This document shows positions 1-4,882 of a stretch of 5,598 nt of DNA, piece by piece (positions within the stretch are counted from its first letter, which is position 1; each line of letters begins with the position of its first letter). This stretch comes from Turicibacter sp. UBA7094 (GTDB taxonomy: Bacteria > Bacillota_I > Bacilli_A > MOL361 > Turicibacteraceae). The position numbers and the translations under genes are program-made. The stretch is from the NCBI GenBank assembly GCA_002493395.1, contig DKYS01000104.1, positions 24,815 through 30,412 on the forward strand. Direction: 5' to 3'. The notes below the pieces were generated by a model that saw nothing but the letters and a program-made list of their open reading frames with translations, searched no databases and was not told the DNA's origin.

Positions 1-46
1 GTATACTAACGATAGGTAGAAAAATGATTCCTCTTTGTTTAGATTC

Positions 47-52
47 ATTATA
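47..52 (-). promoter_or_regulatory. Possible -10 box facing out of the left edge
   Basis: The minus strand reads TATAAT here, and a purine-rich AAAGAGGAA stretch follows at about 30-38. Together they could be the promoter and leader of a leftward gene starting beyond position 1. No good -35 box is visible 16-18 bp upstream, and no start codon follows the ribosome-site-like stretch inside the window. This is a tentative call. Confidence 0.2.
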
Positions 53-101
53 GCTTTCCCATTTCCAAACTATTTCATTTATTAATTATTCTTACCAAAT
101 T

Positions 102-130
102 AAAAAACCGTTCCCTTACGAAAAAGAACG
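102..130 (-). terminator. Terminator-like hairpin read on the minus strand
   Basis: On the minus strand CGTTCTTTT (130-122) can pair with AAGGGAACG (117-109) around a 4-nt loop, followed by G and six T (107-102). Two of the nine pairs are G-U, so the stem is good only in minus-strand RNA; on the plus strand those positions are C-A mismatches. This strand bias favours a leftward terminator. No minus-strand gene is visible just to its right, so what it would terminate is unclear. It also overlaps the -35 region of the plus-strand promoter. Confidence 0.35.
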
Positions 131-144
131 AGATATGCTATAAT
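116..144 (+). promoter_or_regulatory. Candidate SigA promoter for the flippase-like gene
   Basis: A perfect TATAAT (139-144) is preceded by TGC, an extended -10 element, and lies 17 bp after a weak -35 box TTACGA (116-121). A consensus -10 with extension can compensate for a poor -35. Transcription would start near 151 and leave a leader of about 140 nt before the ATG at 293. Confidence 0.55.
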
Positions 145-156
145 ACTTCATGAAGT
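145..156. promoter_or_regulatory. 12-bp palindrome at predicted transcription start; possible operator
   Basis: ACTTCATGAAGT is a perfect 12-bp palindrome that begins directly after the -10 box and is centred on the predicted start site. A dimeric repressor bound here would block promoter escape. The position is the argument; the motif matches no operator I can name. Confidence 0.35.
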
Positions 157-193
157 TTGACGAAAAAGAGAGAAAAAAAACAATAAATATCTG

Positions 194-216
194 GGTAAAA
201 CGCCCTCATTTTTACC
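194..216 (+). other. Leader hairpin in the 5' untranslated region
   Basis: GGTAAAA (194-200) pairs perfectly with TTTTACC (210-216) around a 9-nt loop. It sits in the long leader between the upstream promoter and the flippase-like gene. No T-run follows, so it is not a terminator. It does not resemble a riboswitch I recognise, and it is AT-rich enough to be chance. Confidence 0.25.
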
Positions 217-237
217 ATAATGAAAGAAAGTAATCAT

Positions 238-266
238 TTTTCAACGGATAGATAATTCTCTATAAA
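238..266 (+). promoter_or_regulatory. Possible second, proximal promoter
   Basis: TTTTCA (238-243) and TATAAA (261-266) are spaced exactly 17 bp apart and match the SigA consensus at 4/6 and 5/6 positions. A transcript starting near 273 would have a leader of about 20 nt that still includes the ribosome site at 279-285. In DNA this AT-rich the match could be accidental. Confidence 0.35.
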
Positions 267-292
267 ATCATTAAAAAAGAGGTGATGCAAAA

Positions 293-1378
293 ATGAATAG
301 TAAATTAAAACAGTTATTAAGTCTATTTTTTATGATCTGTTTAATTACGATAACTGGATATTTTATCTTTAAGGATCAGTCAATCGGTACCCTTTTAGAA
401 ACGATTGAAAGCGTCAACCCTCTTTACTTAATCTTAGGTCTTGGTATGATGTTTACGTTCGTTGGTTGTGAGGCCTTTAATACTTTTTCTATCCTGCGCG
501 CACTCGGACAAAAAGTTTCTTACCCTAAATGTCTTGGCTTTGCATTCGTTGGATTTTATTTTAGCTCGATTACTCCATCGGCTTCGGGAGGTCAACCTGC
601 CCAAATGTTTTATATGAGTAAGGCGAATATTCACTTATCTTATTCCTCGCTTAACCTGCTCATTATTACAGCGGTATATCAAGTTGTCATGATGGTGTAC
701 GCTTTTATTGTCTTTTTATTTAATCAACAATTTATTATTGAAAATTTATATGGCATCAAATATTTTTTAATGTTTAGCATTTGTATGAATACCTTACTAA
801 CTGCTGGAATTTTATTGGCGATGTTCTCCAAAACTTTCATTTATAAATTAATTAATGGCATCACTTTAGGACTTAAAAAATTACGTCTCATTAAAAATGT
901 CGACGATAAACGAGAAAAATTAGAGGCGATGGTTAAAGAGTATACAAAAGGCGCTGATTACATTCGAACTCACCCTCTCTTATTACTTCGTATCGTCTTA
1001 ACGACAACCGTACAATTAACGGCTAGCTATTTAATTCCTTACTTTGTTTATAAAGCTTTTCATTTAGAAGGATTTAGCCTATTCCAAATTATTTCAATTC
1101 AATCGCTCGTTTCATTAGCCGTTTCTTCTATTCCATTACCAGGATCAGTTGGGGCTTCAGAAAATGCGTTTATGCGTGCGTTCAAACTTCTTTTCACGAC
1201 GCATCTCATTTTACCTGCCATGCTTTTATGCCGTGGAATTAGTTTCTATTCCTTTTTAATTATTAGTGGAATCATCTCAATGATTGTCCACTTTATCTTT
1301 ACTAAAAATAAAAACAATCCCAGGATGCAAAACCCCGATAAACAATCAACTCCCTGGCAATTAAAAAAGACGTATTAA
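293..1378 (+). CDS. Flippase-like membrane protein (LPG_synthase_TM / UPF0104 family)
   Basis: A 361-aa polytopic membrane protein. The N-terminus is a hydrophobic helix (about 8-26), followed by further segments near 44-60, 81-95, 119-143, 157-178, 229-251, 263-281 and 305-338. Family signatures are SSITPSASGGQPAQ at 91-104, corresponding to the Pro/Gly-rich loop of the family, and PLPGSVGASE at 281-290, corresponding to the usual PxPGGxGxxE with its Glu at 290. A charged cytosolic loop lies at about 195-225. Members include the flippase half of MprF and the YbhN-like proteins, thought to move or bind lipids. The C-terminal lysyl-transfer domain of full MprF is absent and the length suits a stand-alone flippase-like protein, so the substrate cannot be named. 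The ATG at 293 follows GAGGTGA (279-285) with a 7-nt spacer. The last codons form one arm of the downstream terminator. The family call is firm; the function is inferred. Confidence 0.88.
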   Translation: MNSKLKQLLSLFFMICLITITGYFIFKDQSIGTLLETIESVNPLYLILGLGMMFTFVGCEAFNTFSILRALGQKVSYPKCLGFAFVGFYFSSITPSASGGQPAQMFYMSKANIHLSYSSLNLLIITAVYQVVMMVYAFIVFLFNQQFIIENLYGIKYFLMFSICMNTLLTAGILLAMFSKTFIYKLINGITLGLKKLRLIKNVDDKREKLEAMVKEYTKGADYIRTHPLLLLRIVLTTTVQLTASYLIPYFVYKAFHLEGFSLFQIISIQSLVSLAVSSIPLPGSVGASENAFMRAFKLLFTTHLILPAMLLCRGISFYSFLIISGIISMIVHFIFTKNKNNPRMQNPDKQSTPWQLKKTY

Positions 1379-1403
1379 GGCAACATGCCAATACGTCTTT
1401 TTT
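1363..1403. terminator. Bidirectional intrinsic terminator shared by two convergent genes
   Basis: Two perfect 14-nt arms, AAAAAAGACGTATT (1363-1376) and AATACGTCTTTTTT (1390-1403), enclose an inner GGCA-aca-TGCC stem. The A-run and T-run make it work in both directions. The left arm contains the last codons of the flippase-like gene (stop 1376-1378). The right arm begins one base beyond the stop of the minus-strand DUF2871 gene (1405-1407). Confidence 0.88.
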
Positions 1404-1404
1404 G

Positions 1405-1830
1405 TTATGCTTGTGCCGAAATTGCCTCTTTTAAATTTAAGAAAAAGAGAATCATCCCAACACCAAGTAAAATATGACCAATCCCCGCTATTCCTGAAAC
1501 AGAGGCATCTACTGCTTTTGACAAATCGCCACCTTGAACTTGTAACCATCCCCGAACTGCCATCATTACCGCACTCCACACTAAACCGATGTTATAAGTC
1601 AGTAAAAATCCTTTAAAAAACTTCCTTTGACTGAGGTGAAAAATAGCCTCTAAAGCTAACACGACTAAGAAAACTACCATCCCTAAAACTAATAAATGCG
1701 TATGCAATAACGATAAATTTGTTGCTTCAGTATACCCAATCCCCTTCGTATACTCGCGATAAAATACACCTGATAATAGCGCAATAACCATATAGGCAAA
1801 TGAAAGATTCCATAATTTTTTCATTACCAT
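1405..1830 (-). CDS. DUF2871-type small membrane protein
   Basis: A 141-aa protein with four predicted membrane helices at about 11-29 (ending FYREYTK), 46-66, 75-92 and 114-133. FYREYTK (23-29) and LLHTHLLVLGM (41-51) match what I recall of the DUF2871 family, whose function is unknown. Histidines 43 and 45 open the second helix and His119 opens the fourth; such placement could bind a metal or heme, which is an inference. An ATG at 1851 would add seven residues, but the predicted transcript starts near 1854 and that ATG has no ribosome site. AAGGAGT (1844-1838) lies about 7 nt before the ATG at 1830, so that start is chosen; an ATG two codons later (1824) is also possible. It has its own promoter and ends in the shared terminator, so it is probably monocistronic. 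Confidence 0.85.
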   Translation of the reverse strand: MVMKKLWNLSFAYMVIALLSGVFYREYTKGIGYTEATNLSLLHTHLLVLGMVVFLVVLALEAIFHLSQRKFFKGFLLTYNIGLVWSAVMMAVRGWLQVQGGDLSKAVDASVSGIAGIGHILLGVGMILFFLNLKEAISAQA

Positions 1831-1837
1831 TGTATTC

Positions 1838-1844
1838 ACTCCTT
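1838..1844 (-). promoter_or_regulatory. Ribosome binding site deciding the DUF2871 start
   Basis: The minus strand reads AAGGAGT, about 7 nt before the ATG at 1830. It lies downstream of the ATG at 1851 and so excludes that start. Confidence 0.8.
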
Positions 1845-1860
1845 CAATCATTTTCTCCCT

Positions 1861-1889
1861 ATTTTAACCATTCTTCTTAAAAAAGTCAA
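1861..1889 (-). promoter_or_regulatory. SigA promoter of the DUF2871 gene
   Basis: On the minus strand TTGACT (1889-1884) and TAAAAT (1866-1861) are separated by exactly 17 bp, each matching consensus at 5 of 6 positions. Transcription would begin near 1854, about 24 nt before the ATG at 1830. This is the best promoter in the window. Confidence 0.75.
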
Positions 1890-1906
1890 TTCATTCGCTC
1901 TAAGCT

Positions 1907-1943
1907 AAAAAACATTGGGATTGCTACACTCCCAATGTTTTTT
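1907..1943 (-). terminator. Intrinsic terminator of the MEMO/AMMECR1 fusion gene
   Basis: Perfect 14-nt arms AAAAAACATTGGGA (1907-1920) and TCCCAATGTTTTTT (1930-1943) flank a 9-nt loop. It starts 16 nt past the stop codon of the minus-strand gene ending at 1960. The structure is symmetric and could work both ways, but only the minus-strand gene needs it. It also insulates the DUF2871 promoter just downstream from read-through. Confidence 0.88.
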
Positions 1944-1959
1944 AGTGATTAATTTATTC

Positions 1960-3312
1960 TTACTCTTCGTAATGAAGCACTTCAAATCGTTCAATCTTAA
2001 CCTGTTCATCAAACAAAATATTGGCTTGTTGGCAAGCGAGTAACACCTGGTCTTTACTCGTTTTAACACGATTATCCCCTGGAAAAACAATTCCCTCTTG
2101 GTCCCCCTGACTCACCCTAATTCCATAACAACCCGGATTAAGATCTCCCATTGAGACATTTACTGGATTTAAAATGAGATCAACGCTAATTTTAAGTTGA
2201 CCAAGCTCCTCTTTTATCAATGGAGTATCTAACATTCGGATAAGCGCGAGCATGTGATCCATAATTTCAGTAGCTACACAATCAGTATGCGGATGCACAG
2301 AACCGCATCGCCCTAGGCAATTATCTTCCTTATAGAGTGAAACAAAAACGCCGTGGCGATGAATAATCATAATCTCAGGAATGGCCGTCTTCTCAAGCAG
2401 TGTCTTCGTCTCATTTACCGCGTCTTCTAGACACTTTCTCGCTAATGAAACATATGGATTGCTCTCAATTAATAGATTAGAATAAATACGTTCATCGGAT
2501 TTTCCAATATATTTAAACACCTTGGCCCCCAGGCCAAGAGATTTGAAAGAAACAACGCCATAACCAACACCAAATGGATTTTGGTAAGCATAAATTTCTC
2601 CCGTTATTTTCTTTCCATCTAACGTTCCTAGTAAAACTTTCATTAATGCCATGACTTCCTGGTATTGTAAAAATTCCTCTCCTTCTTTTAACTCAAAAAG
2701 ACGAAGGGGGTGAGACGAGGTGAGAATCTGTAAAAATTGATGGTCTAACGCTTCCGTCATCGTCGCCTGAAGATGGGGCATTCGATGGGATAAGTTAGCA
2801 CTTGCAATGATAGCCGTTTTGTGAGGGAAACAACTCGCAACCTGTTCAAGGCACATTCCAAAATGATACAATGTTTTATCATCAAGTACCGGGCAAGCAA
2901 TAGGAACAAGTCGATACGCTTTGTTATATTGGTCGATAAATGACAGAGGAACTAAGACTTTTTCATCTAACTGATATCCTTCTGCCGTTTTCAATAAGAA
3001 AGGTAATCCCGCCTCGAGGATCACCTCTTGAAGCTTTTTAAGAAATGCTTCGTCTAGTGGTCCGCTAATTTCAAATGAATCTGATGTAAATCTTTTAAAA
3101 TCTCCCTTAAATAGCTTTCCTCCCAAAAGACAAAAACACGAACAGTCTTTAGGAGCTGGCATCAGAATAATAATCGTTTGGATAGAGGAATTTGCTAGTT
3201 CCTCGGCGATTTTATGACAGGCCAGACTGACTTGATAAAGTTTTAAGTCCTCCCCTTTCCCGATTTGGGGCATTAACATGAGAGGATGGGGCATTAAATA
3301 ATATCCGTCCAA
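1960..3312 (-). CDS. MEMO-like (LigB fold) / AMMECR1 fusion protein, divergent AmmeMemoRadiSam protein A
   Basis: A 450-aa fusion. Residues about 1-256 are a MEMO/LigB-like domain (class III extradiol dioxygenase fold), recognised by YLMPHP (5-10), FKGDFKRF (68-75), SxxLSHR (171-177) and PFGVGYGV (246-253). Residues about 270-440 are an AMMECR1 domain, recognised by GVFVSLYKE (321-329), the LKISVDLI strand (373-380), YGIRVSQG (396-403) and the final cysteine-containing helix. NCBI models join this architecture to a radical SAM enzyme in the AmmeMemoRadiSam system, of unknown chemistry; no such enzyme lies in this window. Family motifs are altered: the usual PHG is PAP (52-54), DHG is DEK (116-118), SGDLSH is SANLSH, and RGCIG of AMMECR1 is GRCGS (334-338). 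The frame is intact and length normal, so it is not an obvious pseudogene. It has 13 cysteines, including CSCFC at 57-61. The start is TTG. The family call is good; activity is doubtful. Confidence 0.85.
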   Translation of the reverse strand: MDGYYLMPHPLMLMPQIGKGEDLKLYQVSLACHKIAEELANSSIQTIIILMPAPKDCSCFCLLGGKLFKGDFKRFTSDSFEISGPLDEAFLKKLQEVILEAGLPFLLKTAEGYQLDEKVLVPLSFIDQYNKAYRLVPIACPVLDDKTLYHFGMCLEQVASCFPHKTAIIASANLSHRMPHLQATMTEALDHQFLQILTSSHPLRLFELKEGEEFLQYQEVMALMKVLLGTLDGKKITGEIYAYQNPFGVGYGVVSFKSLGLGAKVFKYIGKSDERIYSNLLIESNPYVSLARKCLEDAVNETKTLLEKTAIPEIMIIHRHGVFVSLYKEDNCLGRCGSVHPHTDCVATEIMDHMLALIRMLDTPLIKEELGQLKISVDLILNPVNVSMGDLNPGCYGIRVSQGDQEGIVFPGDNRVKTSKDQVLLACQQANILFDEQVKIERFEVLHYEE

Positions 3313-3317
3313 AAGTT

Positions 3318-3323
3318 CACCTC
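3318..3323 (-). promoter_or_regulatory. Ribosome binding site supporting a TTG start
   Basis: The minus strand reads GAGGTG, then five bases, then TTG (3312-3310). The next in-frame ATG (codon 7, at 3294) lies too far from this site and would remove part of the conserved N-terminal YLMPHP strand. The TTG start is therefore preferred. Confidence 0.75.
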
Positions 3324-3392
3324 ATTTCGTTTATCCATAACTTTTAGAATACATTATCCTTAATAGTTTACACGCTTTTTCACGGGATATCC

Positions 3393-3422
3393 AAAAAACA
3401 ACAATGATCATCACGATTGTTG
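3393..3422 (-). terminator. Second hairpin with T-run, possible tandem terminator
   Basis: On the minus strand CAACAAT (3422-3416) pairs with ATTGTTG (3405-3399) around 10 nt, followed immediately by six T (3398-3393). It lies downstream of the terminator at 3440-3476 in the same reading direction. It could back that one up, or act in the leader of the fusion gene as an attenuator if that gene's promoter lies further upstream. Confidence 0.5.
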
Positions 3423-3439
3423 CCCCTTTAGAGTTCCAT

Positions 3440-3476
3440 AAAAAAAGAGTTCTCTATTCTAATAACTAGATAGAGA
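3440..3476 (-). terminator. Intrinsic terminator of the tandem zinc-ribbon gene
   Basis: On the minus strand TCTCTATCT (3476-3468) pairs with AGAATAGAGA (3460-3451) with one bulged base, followed by ACTC and seven T (3446-3440). It starts about 33 nt after the stop at 3510. The four-base gap before the T-run makes it weaker than the other terminators here. Confidence 0.6.
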
Positions 3477-3509
3477 CACTCCAACTGTTCCTTCAAACTT
3501 GTCATTCAT

Positions 3510-3962
3510 TTAAAGTAATTTCCCACATTTTATACAGGTAGTTGCGCTCGAACCGTTTTCCATTCCGCACTCAGGACAAATCGCTGAAACAGGTATTTCA
3601 CGATCCTCGCTTAATTTATTCCCACAAGTCGGACAAAACGTCGAGGATAACGGCACCTCAGTTTGACAACGCCGGCACTTTTTAATCCCTTTAATTTCAT
3701 CAACCATCACCTGATGACGATCAATTGTTTGCAAGCATCCCCCAATCGCTTGACAAATATCAAGATAGACAGGATCAGGATTTTCTGTATTCATTTGATA
3801 ATATAATTGTCCAAGTTTTAAATACAGCTTATTTAGTTTCTTTTCCTCATCCGCTATTTGTGAATTCAATCTTGATATTTCTGCTAAATCTTTTGTCTTC
3901 TTCATTGCATCCTGTCCTGTTTGAGAAAATTTCTTTCCAAGTCCCTCAAAAAATGCATTCAT
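3510..3962 (-). CDS. Soluble tandem zinc-ribbon protein with N-terminal helical region
   Basis: A 150-aa protein without signal peptide or membrane segment. Residues about 1-92 are strongly helical and charged; 26-55 (EISRLNSQIADEEKKLNKLY) look like a coiled coil. Two C-terminal zinc ribbons follow, both C-x2-C-x10-C-x2-C: Cys 96, 99, 110, 113 and Cys 129, 132, 143, 146. The second ends four residues before the C-terminus. Proteins of this shape are common in Firmicutes under the name zinc-ribbon domain-containing protein, with no established role; ribbons could bind zinc for protein-protein or nucleic-acid contacts. The ATG at 3962 follows a full AGGAGG (3975-3970) with a 7-nt spacer, suggesting efficient translation. 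It has its own likely promoter and terminator and appears monocistronic. Architecture is certain; function is not known. Confidence 0.87.
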   Translation of the reverse strand: MNAFFEGLGKKFSQTGQDAMKKTKDLAEISRLNSQIADEEKKLNKLYLKLGQLYYQMNTENPDPVYLDICQAIGGCLQTIDRHQVMVDEIKGIKKCRRCQTEVPLSSTFCPTCGNKLSEDREIPVSAICPECGMENGSSATTCIKCGKLL

Positions 3963-4002
3963 TTCTTCTCCTCCTAGCCCATAAAGTTGATCATGTCATC
4001 TC

Positions 4003-4008
4003 ATTATA
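4003..4008 (-). promoter_or_regulatory. Likely -10 box of the tandem zinc-ribbon gene
   Basis: A perfect TATAAT on the minus strand lies about 40 nt before the ATG at 3962, which is normal for a short leader. No convincing -35 box is seen 16-18 bp upstream in the T-rich stretch near 4025-4035. The call rests on the -10 and its position. Confidence 0.45.
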
Positions 4009-4160
4009 TTCACACGATATGAATTTTAAAACCGATTCGTCATAAAAGCCAATTAAAAATTAAATAAACGAATACACTCCATCGAATAGAACAAACGGGC
4101 ATTATTGCCTATTTTCTCTATTGAGACGCCCCCCTATTTACAAAATGAAAGCCTTTAATA

Positions 4161-4198
4161 AAAAAAATGAATTCCGTAAAAACAGAACTCATCTTTTT
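4161..4198 (-). terminator. Intrinsic terminator of the acyltransferase-DUF6320 operon
   Basis: On the minus strand AAAAAGATGAGTTC (4198-4185) pairs with GAATTCATTTTTTT (4174-4161), with two G-U pairs and a 10-nt loop; the T-run forms the 3' arm and tail. It starts 21 nt after the stop at 4220. The remaining stretch 4009-4160 shows nothing else I can support, apart from a tiny GGCA-ttat-TGCC hairpin at 4098-4109. Confidence 0.7.
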
Positions 4199-4219
4199 AA
4201 GCGTTATTCCTTTACTTCA

Positions 4220-4882
4220 TTAATAATGAAATTTTTTCTTAAGTTCATGAACCATCTGACGATCGGCAAAAAAGAAAAGGCCAACACACGTCAAAATCGT
4301 ATAGTAACTTCCAAACACGGCAAATTGATGTAAGACGATAAATCGAAAATAAATTAAGATAAGAAGTAAAATCCCTATTAATCCAAAGATCAATTGATAA
4401 ATAACAAGATCGGTAAATTGCTTGGAGTCAAGTGCAATAGTTACTGTAATCACCATCGTTCCAACAGCCAATGTTAAAGGCAGAATAAGTTCTAATGCCC
4501 ATCCTTGATAACCAAAGAAAAGGTCAATCATGAGCGCAATACTAGATATCCCAACGACTTGCATCAACAAATTAGGTCCAATATTCCGTCTCACCCGAAC
4601 TCCTAAAATAGCACTCGTTGTTAAATAAATGGTAATCACCGAGATAATAGCGACTAAACTCCAATCTACATGATGAAAAACACCGCTCATTAAAGAAAAA
4701 AAGATAATCACAATCGCAAAGAAAATTAATAATTTCCGCAAAGAATAACGACGCCGTTTGGCAAAACATTCGGGATAATCCCTATGCTCATCTGCATTAA
4801 GCACCTCAAGCGATTGCCCACAAAGTGGACAAAACTGAAGTTGATTTTGAATTTTCATCTGACATTTAGAACAATATTTCAT
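4220..4882 (-). CDS. DUF6320-like zinc-ribbon membrane protein
   Basis: A 220-aa protein. The N-terminus is a zinc ribbon, MKYCSKCQ...FCPLCG, with Cys 4, 7, 18, 21 (C-x2-C-x10-C-x2-C). A basic linker (KRRRYSLRK, 42-50) follows, then six hydrophobic helices at about 51-69, 74-94, 105-124, 128-150, 159-179 and 188-206, and a basic C-terminal tail. By the positive-inside rule the ribbon should be cytosolic. This matches what I recall of DUF6320 proteins, which in Clostridia often accompany an acetyltransferase-like gene as here. The function is unknown. The frame opens at 4924, but GAGGAG (4895-4890) sits 7 nt before the ATG at 4882 and the ribbon begins there, so 4882 is chosen. This start lies inside the end of the upstream gene (17-nt overlap), so translation is probably coupled. 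Confidence 0.85.
   Translation of the reverse strand: MKYCSKCQMKIQNQLQFCPLCGQSLEVLNADEHRDYPECFAKRRRYSLRKLLIFFAIVIIFFSLMSGVFHHVDWSLVAIISVITIYLTTSAILGVRVRRNIGPNLLMQVVGISSIALMIDLFFGYQGWALELILPLTLAVGTMVITVTIALDSKQFTDLVIYQLIFGLIGILLLILIYFRFIVLHQFAVFGSYYTILTCVGLFFFADRQMVHELKKKFHY

Noticed and set aside
334..343. Full MprF (lysylphosphatidylglycerol synthase) for the first gene
   Set aside because: The protein ends after the membrane domain at 361 residues and lacks the soluble aminoacyl-transfer domain, so only the flippase-like family name is justified.
434..634. Minus-strand open frame of 66 codons inside the flippase-like gene
   Set aside because: It lies fully antisense to a well-supported membrane protein, has no ribosome site noted and no recognisable features.
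3324..3392. GATAAT and TATTCT as -10 boxes for the fusion gene
   Set aside because: Neither has a usable -35 box at 16-18 bp; in AT-rich DNA such hexamers are expected by chance.
3725..4045. Plus-strand open frame of 106 codons
   Set aside because: It is antisense to the zinc-ribbon gene and its promoter region; the translation has no recognisable family and the opposite strand has clear domains.
4098..4109. GGCA-ttat-TGCC mini-hairpin in the intergenic stretch
   Set aside because: Only four base pairs and no T-run in either direction; too small to call a terminator or an attachment site.
4121..4333. Plus-strand open frame of 70 codons starting with TTG
   Set aside because: It runs through the terminator at 4161-4198 and the end of the DUF6320-like gene; the protein is a Lys/Asn/Phe-rich low-complexity sequence typical of AT-rich noncoding DNA.
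4572..4769. Second minus-strand frame inside the DUF6320-like gene
   Set aside because: Same strand, other frame, within a well-supported zinc-ribbon membrane protein; no independent start signal.
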